A stretch of 64,000 nucleotides of DNA, taken from Lepisosteus oculatus. Taxonomy: Eukaryota > Chordata > Actinopteri > Semionotiformes > Lepisosteidae. A program made the translations under genes and the position numbers. The stretch covers positions 14,935,817-14,999,816 of the forward strand of contig NC_090699.1 of assembly GCF_040954835.1 (NCBI RefSeq), in the 5' to 3' direction. The notes below the pieces were generated by a model. That model had not been told where the DNA came from and searched no databases. It was given only the letters and a program-made list of their open reading frames with translations. Positions 45,546-58,500 of this stretch are shown piece by piece (within the stretch, counting starts at the first letter, position 1; the number at the start of each line of letters is the position of its first letter).

Positions 45546-46027
45546 TGTCACGATTGTAGTCCCTCCTCCTTAAGGGCGCTCCAGCTCTTTCACTTCGGAC
45601 CTGATTTTGTGCACCTGCCCCTTGTTCCAGCCTCCTTCCCGTCCCCCTTAAAAACCAGACACCCACTCAGTTCGAGGCTCTGCATCTGATTCCCATATCA
45701 TGCGAGCCCGGGACCTGTAATCGCCTGGCTACATTATGTTTTTAAGTTTCTGTTCCTGTTCTTGTTCTCCCTGCCGGTTCCGACCCGGTTCCTGTTTTTA
45801 ACCTGTCTGTTCTCGGATGGACCGCCCGGCTTTGGACTTTGCCTGTTTTTTGATTCCCCGTCTGGATTACCTCTGAATGGTTTGCTCCGGACACATCCTC
45901 CTGGACGCCTGCGCACCTTGGACAGGCCCCCCCGTATTCATTCCTGATTCCTGCATGACTTTTTCCTAGTGTTTCCTCACTCCACCCCGTCGTCCGCATA
46001 GTGTCTGGAAAGAACGGTTTCGTTATA
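45546..46027 (+). mobile_element. solo LTR, right of reciprocal pair, repeat copy
   Basis: Duplicate of 19,493-19,974, with flanks ATGTA and CTTTC. Confidence 0.75.
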
Positions 46028-46662
46028 CTTTCCCCCATCTCTCGGCCGAACTAACTTGGCTGACTGACAACAGAACCACATTCCGGCCACACTTGTTGTC
46101 TAAACTTTGGGATTTAAACTTTTTTCGGAAGCTCCAAGTTTGAGAAAAACCCAGTACGTAAAGACAGAATTCTGCCCGAGGTCTAGCCTGTAGCAGCTAC
46201 AGTAGCTTAATGTCAGCAGCAATACGGTTGGACTTGAATGTACTGTATCCGCTATTTGGGGAGAAAATTGTGTTTCTATCACCCTGGCGTGACTACTAAA
46301 AAGTCACCGCCCTGGACATCATTGCAGTAGAGCATCATTGTGACTGACACAGTCAGCTCTTCTCCCATCCTTCTGTGCGGGAGTTACTAATCCATGTTTA
46401 TGGATGAGTAAAATTTAATATTGATTGTTACTGTCCTTGAGAATTCAATTATTATATAACACATATTAATACCAATTTAATTCACTTAAGCAGAAGGTTT
46501 TACTTATGAGAACCTGAATGTTGATGTGTTAATAAGACTGCAAGATAGTAGAATAGAAGATAGTGAGAAGGAACTAGTGTAATTGATCTTGTACTGTATG
46601 TATTATCCTTGTTGTATGTACCATTTCTTCTAACATGCTATAGTTTGATAATTCTCATGTGA

Positions 46663-46988
46663 TGAGTGACAGGGATGTTGGAAAGGACAGACCATGGAGA
46701 GGCAGGAGAGCGAAAAGACCCTATGCGTAGCGGCGAGACGGGAAAAAGGCCTGGGCTCAGCTGTTCTGGAGAAGCCGTATGGAAACCTATGCCCTCAGGT
46801 AGCGGACGTGAGGCGACCTGGTGCTAGGCGGGTTTCAGGACATCCGAACGTCAATGCTGAGACCCGGCAGACTGAAAGACCCGGAAATATATAGCCCCAG
46901 AGAGGGAGAAACACCGGAAGCACAACAGAGAACCGGAAATGAGAGACAGGACAGAGAAGGAGGGCCCCCTGGCTGCAGAGAGCATGAC
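46663..46988. mobile_element. CpG-rich insertion upstream of gene 4
   Basis: Duplicate of 20,610-20,935. Confidence 0.4.
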
Positions 46989-48167
46989 AACGAGTTGCCG
47001 TCTGTATCTAAGCCGACTCTCGTGTGTTTACCCCAAATGCTTTTATGTACACATTGTTTCTGTATCAATAAATGTGTTCAGTGTGTTGTGAATCCTTCTG
47101 AAGACTCCTCGTTGTTCTGCTGATTGATTCCTAATCAAAACCATCAAACAGGTCTCCACTGGACTAATGTATATTTTAAGCATCCAAAGAACTCTTACAA
47201 CTGCAACACACTCGAGGTAAATGGACTCCACAGATCAAAATTTGTCATCAGCAGGGTTGATCAACAAGTATTTCCTGTGAATGTCGGAGGTCAGAAGTGC
47301 GTGCCTGTGGTCACTGATAAATTCATACACACTCACTGTCCACCTGGAATTCCTGCTCTGCTCCAGGTTGATGATGGTGTCTTGTGGGATTCTGACACTT
47401 TCCTCTTGTACAGCTTGGACAAGCCCATGCCTGTTCACTGGTCTCTGAGCCCAAACAGCCACAGTTCACCCCAGATCACTCCAACAGTGATTACTGTCAG
47501 AGGTACATTAATTGTGAGAACTGCTCACTGGTGTCTGAGCCCTGCAGGCCCATTGGGATGGCAGTGTATGAAGGGTCCACTCTTTTATAGCTCATTCGAA
47601 CTACAGCAATGCAGTGTGTTTGCAAGGCAAAAGCAGTGCTTTTGAGTTTGAAAGTGATTTTCCTGTAATCGAGTTTCAAAGTCTAAGCATTCCAGTAGAG
47701 GAATAACTGCTGAGCAAATCATAAAAATGGCAAAGGTTCAGAGGCTGTCTTGTTTTTTGTCATACACTTTCCTGTGTTTTTGGAGGATTAACATTATTCA
47801 AGTCAATATGTTAGCATGTATTAAAATTGAAACTAGACTGAGGTTGTATTTTTTCTTCTACAATTTGAGCCATTTCATAAACAAACAGGTATAATAGAGT
47901 CGGTGTTATATAATGAATTGTAAGGGGCAGGACACACTGTTGGACTTTGTAACATGTAACAGTCTTGTACTTTATTTCACTGGAAAAATAGACTATTGTT
48001 TGTCATTGGAAGGAATTATGTAATACTTGTTTAATAGCATGCAAAGAAATGGAAACAGTAAAAAACCTGCTTATCATGTTCTTAAAGTTGAAAAAATAAT
48101 CATTAAATTTAGGAAGTTATTTTAGTTTTTTTTTATTTTAGAAGTTATTTTAGGTAAGTAAACATTT

Positions 48168-48474
48168 TATTTTTAAGTACATCAGGGCAGAAAAAGGTAC
48201 AAAGATCCCGCCCCAAGACACACTTGTGAAACTGCAGGTTTGAAGAGTGATGTCAGCAAGTCAAAGCCACAGAGAAGAACTCTGACAGAGAGACGAAAAG
48301 ACAGAAGACAAACATTTCCTGAAACTGTATCGTATCAGCTTGCTTAAAATCACTTCAAGTTTTCCTTTCATTGCTATTGAAAAGAGTAGTTGGGTTAAAC
48401 TTAAACTTTTTTAAGACTTTGCTTCATTGTACTATAAATATCCACAGAGGAATTGGAGAAGAGATTTATAGAAA
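48168..48474 (+). promoter_or_regulatory. proximal promoter of gene 4
   Basis: Same sequence as the gene 2 promoter, including TGATGTCA and TATAAATA. Confidence 0.5.
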
Positions 48475-51400
48475 ATGAGCTCAACCATCAAGGACCGGAT
48501 CATCAACAGCCTGGGTAGTCTGGATTCAGACAGGTTGAAGAGATTCAAGGAGAAGCTCATTGACATGGGAAAAGATGGCCAGTTCCCTAGAGTAGAAGTC
48601 ATCAACTGTGATACGATAGACCTGGCAACACGTCTGATTAATGTCTTTGAGGAAGATGGCGCAGTTAATAAGACAATTACAATTCTGCGTGGCCTTCACG
48701 AAAACAAAATCGCTTCAGATCTGGAAGGGAAGATGGAACATGGTAAGTTCTAAAGGTTATTTTAAAATCAGATTCATGTTTTGGTTTTCTACTTCACAGT
48801 ATAGTTAAAATCTACAGTATGTAACATGATATATTGTATATGTCCATTGTATTGTATGCACCGTGATCTATGCATGAAAGAAAAACAAATGAAAGGTGTT
48901 CATTTATATTTTATAAATACACCTCTGCAATGACAGCAATAGTGACTGCAGGGTTAGTGACGGTAGTAGTGTAGTAGTGGTAGCCATGACAGAAGTAGTA
49001 ATTTGAGTAATACTGCAGGTCTTGATCTATAATAAATCTTGCAAGGACACTGTTTGTACAGCAGGCCTGCTGTATGCACTAGTGAAGTCAGGTAGATCAT
49101 GCAACACATCATCAGAACAATTACAGTTTTTAGCACTGATATATTTTATTTATGTTTATTTTTTTCCATTGACATTATAATGTAATGTATATTTCTTTCC
49201 CTGAATAGTTTTGAAATAAGCATAAACTATAATATTTTATATGTACCATACCATTCCTCTGAAGAGAAAGCAGGGAATATCGCTGCTGTATTGCTAAAGT
49301 AGGAGATTTTGACTTTTGACTTTTGTGTTTCCCCAGCAGATGATCTTCCAAGACTGCTGTGGAAGTAGTTTGTGTGTCTTTGTGCTTTTAAATTGCTATT
49401 TTTCTCCTAACAAGTCAGTAGGTTTAAACAGATACATGCTAGATTCTTTTGTACACATATTGTACGTGAAGGTCAGCTTATACAATACTGAAAGGTGTGA
49501 CAATAACATTATTTTTTCTTGTACTTGCATGACATCATATCTGCTGTTTCCTTTGAATCTACACTTAATTGAAACTTTGTATAGAATGTCACAATGAATA
49601 ACGCCACCAGTTAAACACAGAAACGTGAGTTGTTTTTCAAGATTTTGAATATAAGTAGGGACTTACACATGTGAACTCAAGCAGTCTAGCATTCAAACTG
49701 TATGTACATTAAACAAGAATCTCAGTTTAAATGAATATTAAAACCCGTCCAACACATGCTTTCCTTTATTTTGCCTGCAGGCCGGCTTGCTGTGGACCTG
49801 GGTGAGTAGCCAAAGTGTTGCAGAACTTCATTTTCATGATTCCTGAAAGAGCAGACTAACTGGACAGAGACACAATGCAGTCAATGCTGGAAAGGATCAA
49901 TGCTAACCACTGCTCCACCTTGTCAGCCTTATTTATTACCAGCTCAGAAACTACTAAAATACAGAGGTTTTATTTTTCAGATGGTTTACCTGTGATTATG
50001 TGGTTAAAATTAAAATGATCTAAAATCACTGTGTAATTAGTATGATGACCAGAGTCAACAGTTGCCAACTAAGATCTATAAGTGATCAGGACAACATCAT
50101 CTCTATACCAGAGATTCCCCTGCTGAGTGAAATATTAATCAACTACAAATACATTTCCTATGAATCTGAAAATATGTTCTGAATAATAATTCCGATAGTT
50201 ATTCTGCTATATAATAACTACTTAAAATATCAAATTTTGTTAAGTTTTTTATTGAAGAAAATGAAGAAAAAACAACACACAGAAACACAGTAAGAATAAG
50301 ATTTATCCTCAATTATACAGCACAGGATAATCAAGAAAATAAAAATCTTCAGTACTAGTTAATTTCTGTGTTGGTCTTCTTCATAATCTAAAGTAATAAT
50401 ACATATATCACACTGTTTTCACTACTGCCATGACAGTAGTGACAGTAGCAGAAACAGCAGCCCTAACAGTAGCAGTGACAAGAGAAGCAACAATAGTAGT
50501 GACAGCAGAAGTGCAGTAGTGTCAGTACTGACAACAGTGGTGTGTGCCTGTGCTGTTGGAATCTCAGGGCTCAGAATCACTAGAAGATCAGTATTTACAG
50601 GTTGAATGTGATGTGAGCTAATGAAAGGGAGCTCACTGCCATCTCCCTGCCAGCACAGGGTGAGGAAAAAAGCATATCCCCATATCAGTCGCTGTCCTAG
50701 TGAATAGATTTCTCAGATTCTGCTTCTTTGTCTGCTGTAACGATTTGAGAATGTACTCTCACTGACGAGCAAACAGCCCCACCTGGATGATGCACCAGGC
50801 TGCTCATACACAGCAGCTCTCAGTGGGGAGGAGAGCAGAAGGATGAAGCCAGTTCAGAGACGGGGATAATTAGGAGGCCATGACTGGTAAAGGCTAGGGG
50901 GAAATTTGGCCAGGACGCCAGGGTAACACCCCTACTCTTTTCGAGAAACACCCTGGGATTTTTAATGACCACACAGAGTCAGGATCTTCACTGACTCTCA
51001 CTGATGCTTTTATACAGTATAGTGTCACCACAAGTCTTGATTTGTCTGTCTGTAGCATGTTTTTTCCTGGGAGTCAGGTCTGCTCTTTCTATGGAGGCAC
51101 CTGCTCCTCTGGCTTGTTGTTTTATGAGAAGGGGCTCTCTGAAGCAAGACCTTGAAGTCAGGATCCTGCTTGTAGACTGAGGTCATAGCCCTCCTCACAG
51201 GAGTCTGAGCATTTTCTCTGTCCCAGAGCTTCTGACTGTGAAGGAGTGAGGCAGAGCTGAGGCTCAGGGACAGAGAGCAGTTCAAACTACCCTGTGGGAG
51301 GAGCAGCATCAAACAGCACTTTCTCCAGCTGCACACACCCCTGACACACAAGATCACCCTGCTGCACACCTGATCTCAACACAGACAGCAGTGAGACACA

Positions 51401-52251
51401 CCTGTTCACACACCTGATCTCAACACAGACAGCAGTGAGGACACACCTGTTCACACACCTGAACTCAACACAGACAGCAGTGAAGACACACCTGTTTTTA
51501 TCTCCAGCTGGACACATACTTAAATCTTGTTACATTTCTTTCTCTTTACAGAATTTGAGAGGGCACGCAGGAATGCAGGTGAGACTGTTTGGTTTCTCAA
51601 GCATTCGTCAATCTCATTAAAGATACACAAAGTATAGGTTCAGTGCACTGGGATTACTTAACACTGTTCATCCACAGATCTTCTCATTCGTCTCCTTTCT
51701 TGTCCATAGTGGACGTGACTCTGGACCCCAGAACAGCTCATCCCCATCTCATCCTGTCTGAGGATGGCAAACAAGTCAGACATGGTGACACACGACAGGA
51801 TCTCCCCAACAATCCAGAGAGATTTACTTCCTGTGTCGATGTCCTGGGAAAGGATGGGTTCACCTCAGGTCGACACTACTGGGAGGTGAAGGTGAAAAAT
51901 AAGTCCGCCTGGACTTTAGGAGTCGTCAGAGAGTCCATCAAAAGGAAGGGGCAGATCACACTATGCCCTGAGGCTGGCATCTGGACTGTGTGGCTGAGGG
52001 GTGGGACGTACACAGCAAATTCCACTGTCCCTGTTGACCTCCGGCTGGCCCAGAAGCCCCAAAAGGTGGGGGTGTGTGTGGATTACGAGGAGGGGCAGGT
52101 CTCCTTCTACAACGTGGAGGCCAGGTCCCACATGTTCACCTTTTACGACACCTTCAGGGAGAAGATCTACCCGTTCTTCAGCCCCTGTACCAATGATGGG
52201 GGTGAAAACTCAGCCCCTCTGATCATCACTCCTGTCAGTCCCCCTGAGTGA
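48475..52251 (+). CDS. PYD-B30.2 protein, gene 4 (duplicate of gene 2)
   Basis: Exons are PYD 48,475-48,742, RLAVDL 49,781-49,801, EFERARRNA 51,552-51,578 and B30.2 51,710-52,251, predicting the same 285-residue short-hinge protein as gene 2. The exon with the lost donor (49,340-49,360) and the two deleted micro-exons are the same, so the losses predate this duplication. One intron base differs from gene 2 (50,244). If the duplication is real, this gene doubles the dosage of the gene 2 type; if it is an assembly artefact, this is the same gene counted twice. Confidence 0.7.
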
Positions 52252-55200
52252 CACACAACATCTGTGGGAGGGGGCAGCATGTATAATAACTGCTGTGTCT
52301 TTTGAAATCATATTAAAATCAGATTATTTTGTGTTGTTCGTTGATCAAGCAAAAACTAAAATAACAGCGCCATCAGTTTTGTTACTCGAGCTCTATTTCC
52401 ACTGATTTCTAACTTCCTTTAACATCAAGCATTACAATCATCAGAATACCCTGTGAGAGTTACAAAAATGACATTTAGATCAGTAATATATAAAAGCAGC
52501 ATGGAATTATTACATCTGTGAGGGCTGTTAGCCAGAGATTTTTATGAAAATCCTTATGCTATAAAAGTTTCTAATCAAAAAAGAGAAGGCTGTAAAAATA
52601 TTAAAACTGATTATTTAGAAAAATAAATTATGTTTTTTCAAACGCGCAGTTCATTGTCTGTATTTTATCCTGCCTGCTCTGCTGCCTTTCAGTAATCTCC
52701 TTTGTTCACATAATGTTGGACATAAGACAATAGAAACAACCTCAATGAATGCACTTTCTCTAACTGTTTAGGGATTGTCCACTCAGTAGATGTACAGTAA
52801 GTGAGTTTATGATTGGTGACCTCAGGTCTATTTGTGGAATAATACATGCAGACAGCTCCCCAGGTCTGGAACTGAACCCCAGACCCCAGCAATGAAATAA
52901 AGCAATGCGGATCACTGCACCCCCATGCTGCTTATCCCTTTATTCCGGAAATGCCCCTGCTCTACAAGATACCTGTAGCAATTGGTAACAAATACATTTT
53001 TATCTGTTATGTGTTAAAAACATGTTTCTGAATGAAATGGTTTCTTTCTTAAAGAAATAATTTGTTCAGCATTGGTACCACATTTTGTTCTGTTGCCTTC
53101 CGCTAAAAGCCACCTAATTATTTTTAGTTGAAGTTTAAAAGACGATGAACATATCTGGAGGCAGCAGTATGTGTGTTCACGCTGATGGTCTGTCTCTCTG
53201 AACATCCCCTCTTGTAAGTTTCAGTTGTGTTTGTTTCTCACTTCCTGTGCTGTTGAACTCTTTTTTTCTCTACTTTTATTCTTTTTAATTTTTCTGTAAA
53301 ATATGCTTCTAATGGGCTTCTTATGTTCATTATTTTTTACTGTATGTTTTCCATTTTTTTCTGTGCAACCTCATTGATCCATGCTTTGTGAGTTAAACAT
53401 GTGTTGAGGTTCTTGGTAAAGCATGTTTTTCAAAGCCCACGAGCCAGAAAATGTTGTTAATTATTGACTTTTATTGTAAATTAACCTTTACCCTTTTATT
53501 TTTGTGTTTTTTGTTTCATAGTTGTGTTTTTTATAGTACTTGCGTGTTACTAATCGGTGCACCTCAATGAATTATTAAACATAAATGTTCATAAAAATGT
53601 ATTTTTCGACCTTAGTCATGTGGTTTATTGCTAAGCAAACAAGTGGACTGAAGATATGACAAGTGAAACAGAAACACGAAGGGTTTTATAAACTCACCTC
53701 ACCTCACCTCTTCTTGTGTGACCTAAAGCACGTCCCTCTGCCTTTGTAATTATCTCTGAACTGCAGAGAAAAACCAATGTCTGTCAGCAGTTCTTACACT
53801 TCCATTTTCCAGATCAAGTCTTTAAAATTGTCTTGACAGCAAAAGAAGAGACTTGTATCAAAAATATTACCAAAAAGAAAGGTTTTTCCACACGATGGAA
53901 ATTTTGTCTTTCACCGGAAGAAAGGTGAATTTCAATTTTACCTAACTGATCAAAATACAAATATTGTAAATGGTATTGCTTCCCTGTCATCATCAACATT
54001 GCCAACTTCCCTGTTAATAAGACTGATAAGCAAGCTAGTGTAATTGATCTTTTGCTACAGTATACAGTATGTATTATCCTTGTTTTATGAGTCATTTCTA
54101 TATACTCATTATGGCTTGATAATTCTCATGTGACAAGTTGCCATCTGTATCCAATGAGACTCTCATGTACTATATTTATCTCAAATGCTTTTATCCTTAA
54201 ATAGTGCATTCTGTGTGTTGTGAATCCTCCTGAAGAGTCCCTGTTGTTCCGCCGATTGATTCCTAATAGCCAAAGTAGACTCACACTATTTACTGTACAA
54301 CTAAATATTCTGTCAGTAAATTCACACAAAACTCCCAATCAGGTCTCCACTGGATTAGGGTATATTCCGAGCTATATAACTGCAGGTAAATTGACTCCAC
54401 AGGTTAAAATTTGCCATCAGATGGCAACAAATATTTTCTGTATAGATCAGCAGTGTGTGTCTGTGGTCACTGATAAGTTCATCCACCTGCTCTGCTCCAG
54501 GTTGCTGGTGCTGTCTTGTGGGATTCTGGGGATTCTGACACTTTCCTCTTGTACAGCTTGGACAAGTCTGTGTCTGTTCACTGGTCTCTGAGCCCATTCA
54601 GCCAAAGTTCACCCCAGATCACTCCAACAGTGATTAATGTCAGAGGTACATTAATTGTGAGGACTGCTCACTGGTCTCTGAGCCCTGGAGGCCCTTTGGG
54701 AAGGTAGTGTATGAAGGGTCTTCATTTTCATAGCTCGTTTGAAAAACAGCAATGCAGTGTGTGTAAGGAAACAACAGTGCTTTTGAGTTTTCAATAGCAA
54801 ATCTTGTAATTATGTTTCAAATTCTTATATATTCCAGTGGAAGAATAACTGCTGATAAAATCATAAAAAAGGCAAAGCTTGTTTTCCTTCATAAGCTTTT
54901 CTATGTTTTGAGGGATTAACAAAATTCCAGTCAATATGTTAGCATGTATTAAAAGAGAAACTAGGTTGTATTTCTTCTTCTAGAATATGAAGCATTTCAT
55001 AAACAATCAGGAACAGTAGAGTTGGTGGTCTCTAATGCATTACAAGGGGTTGGACACACTGTTGGACTTTGTAACACTTAAAACTTGTTTTGTTCTTATT
55101 GTACTTTATTTCACTGGAAAAAAAAGACTATTGTTTATCATTGTAAGGAATTAAGTGATACTTGTTTAATGGCATCCAAAGAAATGGAAACATTAAAAAA

Positions 55201-55277
55201 ATCTGTTTATTTTGTTCTTAATGTTGAAAACGCAATCATTGTATTTAGGAAGTTATTTTAGGTAAGTAAACATTTTA

Positions 55278-55585
55278 TTTTTAAGTACATCAGGGCAGAA
55301 AAAGGTACCCAAGATCCCGCCCCAAGACACACTTGTGAAACAGCAGGTTTGAAGAGTGACGTCAGCAAGTCAAAGCCACAGAGAAGAACTCTGAAGGAGA
55401 GACGACAAGACAGGAGATAAACATTTCTTAACACTGTATCGTATCAGCTTGCTTAAAATCACCTCAGCTTTTCTTTCATTGGTATTGAAGAGAGAAGTTG
55501 GGTTGAACTTAAACTTTTTTACAAAGACTTTGCTTCATTGTACTATAAATATCCACAGAGGAATTGGAGAAGAGATTTATAGAAA
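55278..55585 (+). promoter_or_regulatory. proximal promoter of gene 5, with perfect CRE
   Basis: Same as the gene 3 promoter, with TGACGTCA at 55,357-55,364. Confidence 0.55.
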
Positions 55586-58500
55586 ATGAGCTCAACCATC
55601 AAGGACCGGATCATCGACAGCCTGGGTAGTCTGGATTCAGACAGGTTGAAGAGATTCAAGGAGAAGCTCATTGACATGGGAAAAGATGGCCAGTTCCCTA
55701 GAGCAGAAGTCAACAAATATGATATGATAGACCTGGCAACACGTCTGATTGCTGTCTATCAGGAACATGGAGCAGTTGAAAACACAATTAAAATTCTGCG
55801 TGGCATTCACGAAAACAAAATCGCTTCAGATCTGGAAAGCAAGATGGAAAATGGTAAGTTCTAAAGGTGATTTTAAAATCAGATTTATGTTTTGGTTTTC
55901 TACTTCCCAGAATAGTTTAAATCTAAGTACTATGATGTACTGTAGACAGTATGTACACTGTATTGTATGCACCGTGATCTATGCATGAACGAAAAACAAA
56001 AGAAAAGTATTCATTTATATTTTATAAATACACCTGTGCAATGATGCTGACTGTACCGCAGTAGGTCAGAAAGATCATGACATCTGCTGGGTGGCAGCTG
56101 TGTGCTGGAGTCTGGTTGTGAGAGTGTGGAGCTCCATACTGTTACTGCAGTCATCACTGTTTCACCCGTACTGACATTTTCCTTGATTTTCATTGACAGG
56201 TGACTCTTCCGACGAGGACGAGGATGATGATGAGGATGAGGACGGTGAGTATTTAACATTTTGGTACCCTATAGTGGGATATTCTCAGTATTTCAGAAGA
56301 TAAGCCACATCTTGTCTGAACCTGCCATCCTCCCACAATGTGTTGGATAACGAGGAATGGAGAACTGAGAGAACAAAATTATTTTCTGATCTGATCCTTG
56401 ATTTCCAAGACTCTCAGCTTTATATTGCAAACCTGTATCCGTAGCACAATACCTATTAAGTCTCTATCCTCTATATCTCTGCTGCTTAGAGATCGATTTG
56501 CTGGACTTCTAGCAAAGTGTTTTTGGTTTTTGGATATTGTCAAACTGTTGCTGTAATCATTAGTACCTACAGTATAAGGCTGAATAAGCAGGCATCTGTT
56601 TCCTGTAACGGACATTAATTTTTGTGTACTAGACACAGTTATGGGCTGCACGTTGGCACAGTTGGAGAAGGTAGTAGTAATAGTGGTAGTAGAGACAGTG
56701 GTAGTGGTAGCAGAGACAATAGTAGTGGTAGTAGAGATGATGGTAGTGGTAGTTGAGACAGTGGTAGTGGTAGCATTGACTATGGTAGTGGTAGTTGAGG
56801 CAGTTGTAGTGGTTGCAGTGACAATGGTAGTGGTAGTAGAGATAATGAAAGTGGTAGTAGTGACAGAAATAGTGACAGCAGCAATAACAACAATTGTGAT
56901 TGCAGAGGGTAGTGACGGTAGTAGTGCAGTAGTGGTAGTCATGATAGAAGTAGTGATTTGAGTAGTACTACATGTCTTGCTCTACAATTTTAAGCTGATC
57001 ATGCTACAGATCGTCAGTGCAATTACAGTTTTCAGCACTGATATATTTTATCATGTTTTATATTTTCCTTTATCTTTTTTCTGACCTTGTTTCATTTTTG
57101 CATTAACAGATAAGGCTTTGAAAGAGAGGGGTGGAGTTTTAAACATTTTGGTAACAAGATGAGGAATAACTTCAATAATGTAATTTAATTGCTGTTCAGA
57201 TGATTATATTTACTAGACAAAAATTACTAGAGAAGTGTGCATTATGCCGTATGTTACACAGCTCCAAACATTTTATATAACGGTTGCACATTTACACTAG
57301 CATTATAATGTGATGTACAGTACATTTCTTGTACTTTTATGTACCACCCTATTCCTCTAAAAAAAAGCAGTGAATAGGTCTGTGTTGCTAAAGTAGGAGA
57401 TAAACCTGTCTGACTTTTGTTTCACCTGCAGATGAGCTTCCGAGACTACTGTGTAAGTTACTTGCCTGTAAGTCTTTGCGCTTTAAAATTGCTAGTTTTC
57501 TCCTGAGTCAATAAGTTTAAACAGATACATGCTAGATTCTTTTGTACACACTGAAAGCTGTGACTATAACACTATTTTTTCTTGTACTTGCATGCCATCA
57601 TATCTGCTGTTTCCTTTGAATCTACACTTAATGGAAGCTTTGTATAGAATGTACGTCACAGTGGATTCTGACACCTGCTAAACAAAAGTGAGATGTTATC
57701 AAGATATTCAATATAAGTAGGGACTTACAAGCAGAGCAGTCTAGTAATCAAACTGTATGCTCATTAAACAAGAATCTCAGTTTAAATATTAAAACCCATC
57801 CAACACATGCTTTCCTCTATTTTGCCTGCAGGCCGGCTTGCTGTGGACCTGGGTGAGTAGCCAAAGTGTTGCAGAACTTCATTTACAAGATTCCTGAAAG
57901 AGCAGACTAACTGGACAGAGACACACAATGCTGGAAAGGATCAATGCTAACCACTGCTCCACCTGTAACGAACAGTTCTTTCCGGACCCTATGCGGACGA
58001 CACAATCCGACGAAGTGGGGAAAACACTGGGAAAACGTTATGCAGGGATACGGGGCTGAAAACAGGGGGGCGTGTCCAAAGTGCGCTGGTGCACGGGGAA
58101 GGTGTGGCCGAGGCAAACAATCCAAAAGAGTAGTCCTTAGAGAGAATCCAAAACACAAGGGTAAGTCCAAAACCAGGAGATCCATCAAAACGCGGAATTA
58201 AAACACGAAGGCCGGGTCGGAACCGGCGGACAGGGAACGGGAACGGGAACGGGAACCGAGATTAAAACCTTAACGGGACCAGGCGCTTCCAGGTCCCGGA
58301 CTCGCACGATACGGAAATCAGATGCAGAGCCCGGATGAGCGTCAGCGCCTGGCTTTTAAGGTGGGCTGGGAATAGGAAACAGGTGCACAGAATAAAGTCT
58401 CAAGTGAAAGGGCTGGAGCACCCTTAAGGAGGGGGAACTAATCGTGACACCACCTTGCCGGCCTTATTACCAGCTCAGAAACTATTAAACTAAACAGATG